The notes: a model not told the origin generated them from the letters alone. 64,000 nucleotides of DNA from Streptomyces tsukubensis (GCF_009296025.1 NZ_CP045178.1:4774001-4838000), one strand, 5' to 3'; numbered from the stretch's first letter, positions 25,320-36,700 are shown. Translations and numbers: made by a program.

Positions 25320-28300
25320 ATGGATGATACGCCGATCAGTTCAGGTAATGACGACTGGCAGCAGGTCGTCAAGACCTTCACCGGATATGAAGCGCCGAAG
25401 GTCGACACGATTTTCAAGGACCTGACGGGCAATGACGACATTCCGATGATGAGCGTCACGGTCGAGAAAGCGGACTACAGCGAGGCGCCGGATGTCGACG
25501 ACGTCGACTGGTGGGGGAAGAACGTCGTCAACGATATCGGCACCATGGATATCACCATTCCGTTCTACGTGAACGATGACGGACTCGTGATGCACGAGGC
25601 CAAGATCACCCTCCTCGGTATCCAGGACACTGAAGGGGCCAGGAAGAACGGAGGGGGTAGCGGAACGATCCCGGGCGAGGACGAGACCGAGGACAAGTCC
25701 TGGGACAGCCACCCCCTGGCCCAGTACTCCTTCGGTACAGGGCATGCGCTGGACTGGCTGCTCACCAAGAAGACAGGTACGAGGAATTTCGACTGGGGTA
25801 ATGGTGTCCCGGACGGGGAGTACGTCGACCTGTCCACCTTCGAGGCGACGGCCCAGGCTTTCGACCGCGTGCAGAACTTCGTGATCGACCAGAAGGCCGA
25901 GCTCGACGACTGGGAAAAGATCCTCGGCGGGAAGGAGAACGAGAACTGGCAGGGCCAGGCCGCCGGTGTCTGGTGGAATCTGGTCCATCTGTTGGCGCGT
26001 CGGTACGACCGACTCGGCGATGACATGGAGAACACCGCGAACAAAACTGTCGGCTCGAAGCAGGGAGCCGCCGTTCGCTATGCGGGCGAGGTTTTCACGG
26101 ACGAAGCTCAGAACCTTTACGAAGCGTGGGACGACTGGGCGAGCTGGGACAAGGGTAATCCCTTGTTCTTCCTCAACCGGATCCTCTGGCAGGTCATGAG
26201 CAATATCTTTGACAACAACCTCTACAACACGGCGACGCACACTTCCTCGAACCCCAGCGGAAGCGACTCGTCCGGGCGAGGTTACAAGCCGGAGACGGAA
26301 AGTCTCGTGGCGGGACCGAACTTTGACGAAGACGCCAGGGACGACGACAGGTCGTACGGCAAGCTCAAGGACATGACGACCTGGAAGGCCATCGGCGAAG
26401 AGGCGAAGAACCGTTGGTGGAGGGCCGTACGCGAGGAATTGGGAATTCCCGCCGAGACGGCGAGAAGGAACGTCATCAACGCGTGGAACTCAAGCAATCT
26501 TGATATTGGTGACATTCGCCCGCCGTCGGGTGAGGATCTGAAGACCAGCCTTCAGGAGGATCAGGCCGCCAAGGACAAGAGGCAGGCGGCCAAGGACAAG
26601 GCTGAGCAGGACCGGATAAACAAAGAGAACCAAGCCAAGATGGACGCCTACCAGGACCAAATGGCGAAGGACCGGGCGGCGGACAAGGCTGAGCAGGACA
26701 GGATCCGCAAGGAGCAGGAGGCGAAGGCCGACAAGCAGCGCGCCGAGGACCTCGCGCGGCAGAAGGCCGAGCAGGACCGTCAGGACAGGATCCGCAAGGA
26801 GCAGGAGGAAAAGGCCGACAAACAGCGCGCGGAGGACCTCGCACGCCAGAAGGAGCAGGAGGCGGAACAGGAGCGCAAGCAGAAGGAGCAGGAGGCGAAG
26901 CAGGAGCAGAAGGAGAAGGAGCAGGAGGCCAAGCAGGAGCAGAAGGAGAAGGAGCAGGAGCAGAAGCAGCAGGAGCAGGAGGCGAAGCAGGAGCAGAAGG
27001 AGAAGGAGCAGGAGGCCAAGCAGGAACAGAAGGAGAAGGAGCAGGAGCAGAAGCAGCAGGAGCAGGAGGCCAAGCAGGAACAGAAGGAGAAGGAACAGGA
27101 GGCCAAGCAGGAGGAGCAGCAGCGCAAGCAGGAGCAGATGCAGATCCTCCAGATGCAGCAGCAGAAGGCCCAGCAGGATCAGCAGAAGAAGGACCAGGAG
27201 AAGAAGGAGAAGGAGCAGGAGGCCAAGCAGGAGGAGCAGGAGCGCAAGCAGGAGGAGCGCCAGGAGGAGCAGGACAGGAAGCAGGAGGAGCTGCGGCAGG
27301 AACAGAAGCAGGAGCAGAAGGAGCAGGAGGCCAAGCAGGAGGCGAAGGAGAAGGAGCAGGAGGCCAAGCAGGAGCAGCAGCAGAAGGAGCAGGAGAAGAA
27401 GCAGGAGGAGCAGGAGCGCAAGCAGGAGGAGCGCCAGGAGGAGCAGGACAGGAAGCAGGAACAGCAGCAGCAGGAACAGGAGGAGCGCCAGGAGGAGCAG
27501 GACAGGAAGCAGGAACAGCAGCAGCAGGAACAGAAGCAGGAGCAGAAGGAGCAGGAGGCCAAGCAGGAGCAGCAGCAGAAGGACCAGGAGACGAAGCAGG
27601 AGCAAGAGCAACGCCGTCAGGAGCAGCGGCAGGACGAGCAGCAGAAGCACCAGGAGCAGCGCCAGGACCAGCAGCAACGCCGTCAGGAGCAGCGCCAGGA
27701 CGAGCAGCAGAAGCACCAGGAGGAGGTGCAGAGAAAGCAGGAGCTGCGGCAGCAGCAGTACCAGGACAAGGCCGGCGACATCCTGGACCGCCAGGACGGC
27801 TCCAACGGCGACTACCAGCAGCACCTTCTGAACGACATCTCCGGGCCCGTGAACGGCGACGACTCGCTGACGAACCCCGGTGGCAGCCACTCGTACGTCG
27901 ACTCGCACGGCCGCGTGGTCACCGACTACCCGGACCAGAGTTCGTCCAGGATCGACCCGCAGACACAGACTTCGACCATCACGGACCCCGATGGGACGAC
28001 CCACTCGGGACCGCTGAACGCGGGTGACGTCCTCACCAACCCCGACGGCAGCGTCTCCCACCTCGACTCGCAGGGCCAGGTCGTCACCGAGTACTCGGAC
28101 GGCAGCAGGACGACGGTGGACCCGCACACCGGCGCCACCTCGATCACGAGCCCTGACGGCACGACGACCAGTGGCTACCTGAACGGTGGTACCGGTCCCG
28201 ACGCTCCGCAGAGCGGCGGGGGAAGCCGTGGTGGTCTCGGCTCCTACGGTGGCGCGCAGGACTACGAACAGGAGCTGTACGACCCGCAGTCGAGCGACTA

Positions 28301-28751
28301 CGGCGGGCAGCAGGGCGCCGGGAGCGCCGCTGCCAGCCTCGGGGGTTCCTCGGCAGCCGCCGCGGGTGGTTCGGGCGGTACGCCGATGAGCCCCGGGATG
28401 ATGGGCGGCGGCGGTATGGGCGGTATGGGCGGTGGTGGTGGCGGCGGCCGGGGCGGCGAGGGCGGCGCCACGGAGCGCGCCCGCAACGTCTTCGACAGCG
28501 GCGACGTGGTCAGCAACCGCAGGCGGCCCGCGAACGCACGTGCGGGTGGCGGACGTTATGACGAGCGTGAAGCTATGATCAACACCAGTAGTGGTAGCCC
28601 TTACGGCACGCACGCGGGTGGCGGTCAGGGTGGTGGCCCCGGCCAGCAGCAGACGCAGAGCGGTGACCGCGAGCGCGAGGCCTGGGTGCCGGAGGACGAG
28701 GACGTGTGGGGCTCCGACGAAGGTGGCGCACCCGCGGTGATCGGACGATGA
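25320..28751 (+). CDS. Large coiled-coil T7SS-associated protein with an embedded WXG motif
   Basis: This 1,143-residue protein has four regions. Residues 1-400 are globular and helical and include a W-Q-G turn at Trp210 (ENENWQGQAAGVWWNLVHLLARRYDRL), suggesting an ESX-type substrate domain. Residues about 410-820 are a highly charged coiled coil built from repeating K-E-Q-E-A-K-Q-E-Q units. Two near-duplicate repeats of 56 residues follow (LTNPGGSHSYVDSHG... and LTNPDGSVSHLDSQG...), then a Gly/Ser/Met-rich tail (MMGGGGMGGMGGGG). No transmembrane segment or signal peptide is seen. Its place between Esx proteins and the giant effector suggests a secreted fibre, scaffold or needle-like partner. 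The function is unknown and the domain reading is inference. Confidence 0.85.
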   Translation: MDDTPISSGNDDWQQVVKTFTGYEAPKVDTIFKDLTGNDDIPMMSVTVEKADYSEAPDVDDVDWWGKNVVNDIGTMDITIPFYVNDDGLVMHEAKITLLGIQDTEGARKNGGGSGTIPGEDETEDKSWDSHPLAQYSFGTGHALDWLLTKKTGTRNFDWGNGVPDGEYVDLSTFEATAQAFDRVQNFVIDQKAELDDWEKILGGKENENWQGQAAGVWWNLVHLLARRYDRLGDDMENTANKTVGSKQGAAVRYAGEVFTDEAQNLYEAWDDWASWDKGNPLFFLNRILWQVMSNIFDNNLYNTATHTSSNPSGSDSSGRGYKPETESLVAGPNFDEDARDDDRSYGKLKDMTTWKAIGEEAKNRWWRAVREELGIPAETARRNVINAWNSSNLDIGDIRPPSGEDLKTSLQEDQAAKDKRQAAKDKAEQDRINKENQAKMDAYQDQMAKDRAADKAEQDRIRKEQEAKADKQRAEDLARQKAEQDRQDRIRKEQEEKADKQRAEDLARQKEQEAEQERKQKEQEAKQEQKEKEQEAKQEQKEKEQEQKQQEQEAKQEQKEKEQEAKQEQKEKEQEQKQQEQEAKQEQKEKEQEAKQEEQQRKQEQMQILQMQQQKAQQDQQKKDQEKKEKEQEAKQEEQERKQEERQEEQDRKQEELRQEQKQEQKEQEAKQEAKEKEQEAKQEQQQKEQEKKQEEQERKQEERQEEQDRKQEQQQQEQEERQEEQDRKQEQQQQEQKQEQKEQEAKQEQQQKDQETKQEQEQRRQEQRQDEQQKHQEQRQDQQQRRQEQRQDEQQKHQEEVQRKQELRQQQYQDKAGDILDRQDGSNGDYQQHLLNDISGPVNGDDSLTNPGGSHSYVDSHGRVVTDYPDQSSSRIDPQTQTSTITDPDGTTHSGPLNAGDVLTNPDGSVSHLDSQGQVVTEYSDGSRTTVDPHTGATSITSPDGTTTSGYLNGGTGPDAPQSGGGSRGGLGSYGGAQDYEQELYDPQSSDYGGQQGAGSAAASLGGSSAAAAGGSGGTPMSPGMMGGGGMGGMGGGGGGGRGGEGGATERARNVFDSGDVVSNRRRPANARAGGGRYDEREAMINTSSGSPYGTHAGGGQGGGPGQQQTQSGDREREAWVPEDEDVWGSDEGGAPAVIGR
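26840..27760 (+). repeat. Tandem coiled-coil-coding repeats (EQEAKQEQKEK type)
   Basis: Imperfect repeats of AAGGAGCAGGAGG-like units encode Glu/Gln/Lys heptad-like repeats of the 1,143-residue protein. Longer near-identical blocks also recur, for example AKQEQKEKEQEQKQQEQE twice near 26930-27090 and ERQEEQDRKQEQQQQEQ twice near 27430-27540. This indicates expansion by unequal crossover. Confidence 0.85.
27855..28189 (+). repeat. Two tandem copies of a 56-residue extracellular-type repeat
   Basis: Copy 1 (27855-28021) and copy 2 (28022-28189) share the pattern D-x-LTNP-G-S--Y/L-DS-G-VVT-Y-D-S----DP-T---I--PDGTT-SG-LN. This YD-repeat-like beta pattern hints at a wall-associated or exported beta structure. 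Confidence 0.75.
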
Positions 28752-28779
28752 ACGACGAGCGGACGGCAGGGAGGACGCG

Positions 28780-29244
28780 ATGACGGAACCCATGGCGGAG
28801 CGGATGGCCAAGGCACGGGCTCACCTGGAGGAGACCCAAGCGGCGATCGCCCGTGCCGAACAGGACCTGCGCAACACCTCGGAGAGGGTGCGCTCGCGAG
28901 ACCGCGCGGTGGAGGTCACCGTCGGACCGCAGGGCGAGCTGACCGGACTCACCTTTCCTGACAACAAGTTCGCCTCCATGACGGGGCCGCAGCTCGCCGC
29001 CTCCGTGCTCGAAGCGTCCGACGAGGGGCGACGGCGGGTCGCCGAGCGGGTCATGGAGACCTTCGCGCCGCTGACGGGGCCCAATCCGTATGTGCCGGAA
29101 TCCCGTGGTGTGGAGATGGACTGGGAGAAGATCTTCGGCTCGGCGCTCTCCGGTGGACGGCAGGGTGGCGGGCGGTCGAGTGACCGGCTGCGCGACGAGA
29201 TCGACGAGGACGACATCGACTCGGCGCCGGGAGGCCGGGCATGA
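28780..29244 (+). CDS. YbaB/EbfC family-like protein
   Basis: This is a 154-residue protein. Residues 1-45 are a long helix (MAERMAKARAHLEETQAAIARAEQDLRNTSERVRS). They are followed by the beta hairpin typical of YbaB (VEVTVGPQGELTGLTFP) and a second helix (LAASVLEASDEGRRRVAERVMETF). The acidic C-terminal tail is extra. A YbaB-like fold is also reported for EspL of the mycobacterial ESX-1 locus, so a chaperone or regulatory role in this secretion system is plausible. The ATG at 28780 has a strong GGGAGG site. The gene overlaps the next by four bases (ATGA), so the two are translationally coupled. Confidence 0.85.
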   Translation: MTEPMAERMAKARAHLEETQAAIARAEQDLRNTSERVRSRDRAVEVTVGPQGELTGLTFPDNKFASMTGPQLAASVLEASDEGRRRVAERVMETFAPLTGPNPYVPESRGVEMDWEKIFGSALSGGRQGGGRSSDRLRDEIDEDDIDSAPGGRA

Positions 29245-29657
29245 GCGCCGGCGGCACGTACAACGGAAATCCCCACGAGGTGCAGCAGGTCTCGGACAGC
29301 CTGCACTCCGTGGCGGACGCTCCGGCGAAGATGATTGATCAGTTCCGGATGGAGAGCACGTACTACGACGAGTGGAACGGCCAGGAGGACGCCTCCGCGG
29401 ACGACTTCAAGAAGCAGACGGAACCGGACTGGAAGAACGCGAAGGATGCGCCCGTCAGGTTCCTGCAAGAGCTGGGAGGCGCTGTCAGCGGACTGGCCTC
29501 CGCCCTGGCGAAGCAGGCCGACAGCATGATCGGCACCAAGGGGTTCGCCGACGATCTGATCCACGACGCGATGAGTGACACCGAGTCGCTGGACCTGTCG
29601 GACGGTGACTCCGGCTACGGGAGCGACGGCGACACAGCAGGCGGCGGTAGGCACTAG
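29241..29657 (+). CDS. WXG100-like T7SS accessory protein
   Basis: This 138-residue helical protein has a W45-N-G47 turn (STYYDEWNGQEDASADDFKK) between two helices and a Gly/Asp/Ser-rich tail (SLDLSDGDSGYGSDGD). It is longer than classical WXG100 proteins. Its start overlaps the YbaB-like gene (ATGA) and its stop TAG directly abuts the start of the giant effector gene. The three genes are thus likely made together, and this protein is a good candidate export partner of the giant protein. Confidence 0.82.
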   Translation: MSAGGTYNGNPHEVQQVSDSLHSVADAPAKMIDQFRMESTYYDEWNGQEDASADDFKKQTEPDWKNAKDAPVRFLQELGGAVSGLASALAKQADSMIGTKGFADDLIHDAMSDTESLDLSDGDSGYGSDGDTAGGGRH

Positions 29658-30770
29658 ATGCTGGACAAGTACCGGAAGGACATCTACACCGAGAAAGAGC
29701 GGTGGTTGATGTTCGGGCTCACAGGCGCCTTGCCTCCTTCCGGTGTGCCCGAACTCGGTTTCGACAGCCCCGATCTGTTCAACAACGTGAGCAAGGTCGC
29801 GACCGATTACGAGCGGCAGATTCAGGATGCCGTCTCCAAGGCCGAGGGCGCGCTCCCGGCGGAGACGGCCCGTGCCTTCAAGGACGGCATCCAGACGCTG
29901 ACCGGGATCTACGGCGGCAACAACGTCTTCGACCAGTTCCGCGGTCAGATGCGCAGGCTCGGCGATCAGCAGACGACCCTGTCCCAGAAGTTGCAGGCCG
30001 GGCAGTGGGAGATCTGGGCCGAGCTGGCCACCTTGCTGATCGAGCTGGCGGCCGCGGCCGCGATGGCCTTCTTCACCGGTGGCCTGTCGATGACCCAGGC
30101 GATCTACGCCAGGGCACGTGCCGCGATGAACATCCTGATGGCGCTGCACCGGATGCTGAGCTACCTGCCGATCGGGCCCAGCATCATGGAGGCCCTTGAG
30201 GAGATGATGCAGGCCCTCGCGGTCAGCCTGGCGCAGATGATCATCAACCCGCCAGAGAATCGCATCGACCACCCCGACTGGGAAAACGTCTGGCAGAGCG
30301 GACTGGTGGGCGCGGGCGCCGCCGGGTTCATCCAGGTGTTCGGGAAGCTCAGCAGGATCTTCAAGGACGACATCTCGAACATCTTCAAGAAGAACTTCGA
30401 CGTCGACCTGTTCAACAAGTTCGACAAGAACCTGCTCTCCGGCAACAAGAACCTGATCAACAACAAGGACTACTTCGACAATCCGGATCTGAAGGACTTC
30501 TTCAAGAAGCCCGACCCGATCGCGAACGCGGCCTACAACGTCCCCGAGACCTTCCTGACGCAGGGACTCGGTGAAACTCTGGCGGAGTTCCTCATCATCG
30601 GTGCCCTGACCGAAAACTGGAAATTCGACATGCTGAATTTCGCGGGCGCCGGACTCAGCGGCAACGTCCACAGCGGTCTGCACTCCGGAGTGACAGGCCC
30701 CGCCAGCTGGATCCACACCAAGGTCTTCCCGCAGGGCAACATGTTCACCAGGTACGTCAACAAGACGTAC
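29658..30770 (+). other. Giant protein: N-terminal helical ESX-effector-like domain
   Basis: Residues 1-370 are helical, with Trp117/Trp120 (QAGQWEIWAEL) followed by hydrophobic stretches at 121-140 (AELATLLIELAAAAAMAFFT) and 150-170. Such a non-signal-peptide, WXG-like helical start is the usual mark of large ESX-exported toxins such as CpnT. The region's lower GC and Asn/Lys/Phe richness (KNFDVDLFNKFDKNLL) set it apart from the rest of the gene. Confidence 0.65.
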
Positions 30771-33700
30771 ACGTCCGGTGGTTCGGGTAACTCCACCGGT
30801 GGTTCCGGCGGCCCCGGAGGAAACGTGAACACGGCAGGCGGACCCGCCACAGGGTCCCCCGAGCCGCTCGTCACGCCTCCCCCGGGGCCGCCGGCCCCGC
30901 CGCCGCCCCCCGCGCCTGGCAGCAGCTCTCCCCTCGGCACGACGCCGGCCCCCGGCACGGGCACCACTCCGACCACGGTGCCGCCCGCCACCACACCGCG
31001 GCCGCCCAGCACCGTCTCCTCGGAGATCGACTACGACTACGACTCGGCCTCCTCGGAGATCGACTACGACTACGACTCGGACTCGACGGACTACAGGAGC
31101 CTTTTCGACGGTTCGGACGCGGGCTCCGACGTCAGCTCCACGACCTCCGAGATACCGCCGGCGCTGCCGCCCGTCACGAACACGACGAGCACGGGTCTCG
31201 GCACGACTTCGAGCAGCCTGCCGCAGATCTCGAACCTCAACGCGCCCCTCACCAAGGGTTTCAGCCCCACCCCGGGCTACGACGGCATGCCCGACCCGGA
31301 CAACGCGTACAACCCGCTGCCTCAGGACGCCGACCCGGAGACAGTGGGACTGAACAACACCGACAAGGACCTCTCGGGGCTGGGCTCGGGTCTCAAGCCG
31401 GGCGGGCTGCCGGGGTCCGGGGTGGGCCCACTCGGCCAGCCGGGCAACTCGGGCATCACCAACAACTCAGGGGTGAACTCGCCGCTGGACCAAGAGGCCC
31501 CGGCGCCCGAGGCCCAGGGCCCGCTCGGCGCCCCACCCACCACGGGGTCCACCCCGCCGGTGTCCCAGACGTCCGGCGGGCCGCAGCCGTCGGGACAGCC
31601 CGCCGGGGGTCAGCAGAGCGGTGGCCAGCAGCCGGGTGGACAGGGCAGCCGTGGCCCGGGGGTGCGGGACAGTGCCGAGACGGTGTTCCCCGGAACGCCG
31701 GAGTCGGACGCCGACTCCCTCTACGACGGCGACACCGACAGCGATACGGAGACCGACGAGGACCGGCGGACGAACCCGGACGCGCGGACCGGCCAGGACA
31801 GCGGTACGACACCCCGCCGCTCCCCGGCCCCGGGCCCCGTACAGCCCGACGGGCAGAGCGACCCGGCGGCGCCGACCCCCGTACTCACCCAGAGCGGCGG
31901 CACGCAGCTCCCCGGCGAAGGCCGCGTGCCCGGCGACCAGGCGCCACGCGTCCCGCGCGACGACGCCCAACGCCGCTGGATGGCCGACCGGTTGACCGAA
32001 GGCGACCTGAGGGGCAACCCCCAGCCACTCGCCCCCGACGAGCTGATCAGCATCGCCGACATGGAGTCGGCGGGCCTCAAGCCGGACAACGTGCAGCGCA
32101 CCGTCGCCGCTCTGGGCGGGGGCGCGCTGACCGTGCGGGACAGTGGGCTCACGCCGCTGGAGCAGGCGCAGTTGCTCATGGTGCGCCCCGCCCCCTGGAC
32201 GGCGGTGCTCGACACCGTCGCGGCACGGGCGTCCCTGCGTATCTGGGACTCCGCCTATCAGGAGTTCGCCACCGACGAGGGCGCCTCCGACACCGCACCG
32301 GAGGACAGCTCGCCCGAGAACGTCGCGGCGGCCTGGGACACGGCGCTCGCACTGGTGCTGCCGCCCGACCCGCACCCCACGGCGGCCGACTCCCGTTTCG
32401 CGGGCGCCGAATTCAGGGCCGCCGTACGGAAGGTCGCGGGACACCTGCTGACCGGCGGACCCGACCCGCGATCCGGTGTCGCCCTCGCCGACGAGGTCCG
32501 CGACGAGCTGGGCCTGCCGCCCCTCGTACGACCCGCCACCACGTCCACAGAGTCGTCTCCCACGGACCTCCGGGCCCCGCTGCCGCCCACCGCGACCGCC
32601 ACCATGTCCACCGGCTCCGGCCCCGTGGAAGCCGCCGCCCCGCTGCCGCCGACCGCTCTCGCCACCACGTCGGGCGGACCGGCGGAGACGACCACGCCTC
32701 CCGCGCCCGACCCCGTACCCGCCCCCGAGGACGCGGCGGAGACCGTCACCTCTCCCGCGCCGCTGCCCACCGCCGGGGGCGACAGGAACGGCCACACCGA
32801 AGACGGTGCGGGCGGGACGAGGCTCAGGGCAGAACCCGGCCCGGCGCCCGACGCCACCGCACCCGACCCGCGCGAGGCCGCGATCACGCTCGTACGGGGC
32901 GATCTGCTGGCCGCGTGGAACGACTACGCCACGGCGGTCGCCGCCCTGGAGCGGCTCGAACAGCGCGTGGCCTCAGGGGCCGGGCTCCGCGCGGGTACCG
33001 TCGGCGCGCTGGCGCGCGTCCGCTCCCGCGCCGTACGGGCCTACCGGAACTGGACGGACGCCGAGACCCGGCTCAGGGGCCTCGGCGAGCAGCCGCCCGT
33101 GCCCAGGGTCGACCACGACGACGCGGGCAGGCGGGCCGTCGCCGCCCAGGTGACGGCCGAGGACGTGCCGGTGGACCTGCGGGACGCGGAGACCGACCCG
33201 CGCACCCTCGTCACGGTGGAAGAGCTGCGCGCGGCGGGCGTCACACCACCACAGGGGCAGCCGCCCGCCACCGAGGGAACACCACTGGCGACGCTGGAGC
33301 CCGTGGACCGGGTGCGGGTGCTGATGACCCGGCCGGGACCGTGGCCCTCCGCGTTCGACACCGTGGCGGCGAACGTCGCACGCAGGAAGTGGCAGGAGGC
33401 CCGCGCGGACTTCGTGACGAACACGGGGCGCGGCCAAGGGGCGGCCGTCTCCCGTGCCTGGGAGAAGGCCATGGGGCTGATCCTGCCGCGCGAGCTGTAC
33501 CAGCGGGAGTCACTCTTCCCCTACGCGGCCGACCCGTACAGGGACTCCGTGACACGGGTCGCCGCCCTCCTCGCCGCGAGCGGCAGCCACGAAGCGGCCA
33601 CCCTGCTCGCCGGCAGTCTCCGGCGCGGTCTCGGCCTCTCCTCCCACCTCCACGGCGGTGCGCCCTCCGTCCGCACGCGCGCGCTGCCCCCGCCCCCGGA

Positions 33701-36700
33701 GTCGTCCACCGAACCGGCGCTCTCACCCGATCCGGCGCTCTCGTCCGATCCCGCGCTGTCGCTCGACCCGGCCCCTGCTCCTCGGCCCACTCCACCGTCC
33801 GACGTGGCCGAGAGCGACCTGGAGGCGATCTCGCCTTCTTCGCCGGAACTCGTCGACCTGGCCGGCCGGCTGCCCGGCATGTCCGCGCCGCAGCGCGCGG
33901 GAGAGCTTTCGCTCCTCTCGCAGGCCGACAGGAACTACCTGGCCGCGGACCAGACGCTGGTGCAGGCCCTGCACGACGGCCTCTCCCGGCGGGACTTCGC
34001 GGCCACGGCGGCCCAGTTGATGGTGCGCGTGGCCGACGGCGTACAGCAGCCCTACGCGGCACGGCGGGCGGCCCAGGAGCTGCTCACCGCCATGCTGACG
34101 GACCGCCAGCAGGGTCCGCCGCGTGGTCCTGGCACGCCGCCGTTCGCCATCGTGACCGACGAGTTGCGGCGGGGTCCGAACGTCGCACTGTCCCTGCTCA
34201 ACCAGGGCACGCGCGTGCTGGTGGTGCCCAGGGACGAGCGGATGACCTCCCACGGCCCCTTCACCGAGCTGGACGGGGACACCACCCAGGACGGCCGTCC
34301 CTGGGAGACCACACGGGGGGTCCACCACAACGGCCAAGTGGCGTTCACCGAGGAGAACCTGCTCGGCGAGAAGACCTCCGTGGGGCTCAGGAGCCACTTC
34401 GCCGACGGCTACTCCACCGCCACTCACGAATTCGCGCACGCCCTGCACCAGGGTGCGCTGAACCCGTTCGTCCAGGCCTGGATCAAGCGCGTGTACGACG
34501 CGAAGATCGACAGGGAGCGGAAGAACCAGAAGAGGAGCGAGCGGGGGCGGAAGGTCACCCCCGTGGCGTGGCCGGACGGGCCGTGGCGCGATCCCTCGGG
34601 GCGTAACCCCGGCACCAACTACTCGTCCCACGACGAGTTCGAGTACTTCGCCCAGCTGGTCAACGTCTACCTCGGCACCAACCACGGCACGGACCACCAC
34701 ACCGGCCAGCCGCGCAACAACGGCGCCCAGTGGGTGCGGGACAACGACCGGGCGCTGCTGCCCCTGCTGGTACGGCTCTTCGGAGGTGAGCCGACCGCCT
34801 TGCGGAACGGCTCGGTCAACCCGTACGAGCAGACCCAGGCGGACAACCAGCTGTGGGCCGATTTCCGCGAGCTGTGGCAGAGCGCGGAATCGCAGCTGAC
34901 GGTGGACCCGGCCGAGACGGTGGACCCGGCCGAGACGGTGGACCCGGCCGAGACGGTCGCCCCGGTCGGCACGGTGGCTCCCGTCGACACGGTCGACAAC
35001 GCCGCCATCACCGAGACCGCTCCCGCCATCACCGAGACCGCTCCCGCCATCACCGAGACCGTTCCCGGCACCACCGAGACCGCTCCCGACCCCCTCGTGG
35101 AGGAGGACCCCGAAGGGCAGGCCGTACGCCCGCCCCGCCCACGGGGCGCCGTGCTGTCGGTGCCAAGGGACGGCGACAGCCTGGTGTCCGCCGTCCTCGC
35201 GAGCGACCCCGCGCTGCTGCGCGACCAGCTGACGGGCCTCGCCGAGCGCGCCCCCGAAGCCCACGCGTGGCTCTCCGACCCGGCACGGGTCAGGCGCGAT
35301 CTGGCCGGGCCCGCGCAGGCACTGGCCGCCACTCCGTACGCCACGGTGGTCGCCGCCGCACGCGGTCTCGTCGCCGAGCGTCTCCTCGCCGACCGGGGCC
35401 GGGGCGCGGACCAGGCACTGTGGCAGTACCGCCTCAGCTCCCTCGGGGCGGGCTCCTTCGCGGTCCGCGCGGCGGAGATGGACCTCGCGGAACTGGTCAC
35501 CAGGCTGGACGAGCTGGGCGTCCCGCTGCCCGGCGAGGGACGCTTCACGACCGACGAGGGGCTGCGCGGCGAACTGACCGACCTGCTGCTGCGCAACGAA
35601 CCGCTCGGCGACGACGAGCTGACCGCCCTCACCGCCGCCGTCCTGGACTGGTCGGACCACTGGAACTCCGCCGAGGGCGAGGCGTTCGCGCCGCTGCTCG
35701 CGCACGTCCTCGGCGCGCGCTTCGATGTCTTCAGGGCCGGTCGCTACGGTGTGGCCGGGCCCCTGGACTTCCGGACGCACCTGCCCGTCGGACCCGCGGA
35801 CGCCACCCGCACGGTCGAGCTGTTCCACACGGCGACGTACGCGCGGCGGACCGTCACCGCCGACGGCACCACCACCGTCACCTGGGTCCCGTCCGGCAAC
35901 GAGCACTACGAGGGCAGCGACGCGACCGTCCCCGCCGCAGCGCCCCCGCGCCTGGAGACCCCGCCGCCCGAGGACCGGCGGACGCCTCCGCCCGGCGAGA
36001 CGGAGACACCTCCGCCCGGCGAGACGGCCTCGGTCACCGCGGAGCCGCGGCGGACGCGGGCGCTGGACGATCCCCGTCTCGCGCCGGTCCCGGCCTCCCG
36101 CCCCGCACTGAGCGGGGACTCTCTCGCGGCCCGCGTGAACGAGGTGATCCCGAGGGGCGCGGTGCGCGTGCCGACGTTCGGCCGGTGCGCGGCGCTGGTG
36201 CGGGGTCTGGGCGACGCGCTGTTCCCCGACGGGGTACGGGCGGGGGTCGCGCTCGACGACCTGGCGGTGGGCAGGAGCGCCACGGAGCACGCGCTGGCGG
36301 CGGGCCCCGGCTGGCGGCCGGTGCGGGCGTGGGACCAGGTGGCCGACGCTCTCGCCGTGCAGGGCGCGGGCCCGGGTTCCGTGGCCTTCGTGCTCGCGGG
36401 GGCGCAGGGCGGCCGACGGGGTCACGCGTGGGCGGCGTACCACCTCGCCGACGGCGGGGTGACGTGGGTGGACCTGACGCGGCCCGAGGAGGACCGGCTG
36501 AGCGACGGGCCGCCGCGTACCGTTCCGCTGGACGCGCGGGCCGTGATCGTGGGACCGGCGGGGCGGGTGCTGCCCGAGGCGCTGCCGCTGACCGAGGGCG
36601 CGCCGTCCACCGACACCTGGCAGGCGCTGGTCGACGCACCCGTCAACCACGAGTACGACGCGTGGGGGCTGGAGCACGAAGACGTCCGGATGATCGAGAT

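Noticed and set aside
26490..28811. Minus-strand frame with long poly-Leu stretches opposite the coiled-coil gene
   Set aside because: The Leu runs are just the reverse complement of Glu/Gln/Lys repeat codons. They are not a membrane protein.
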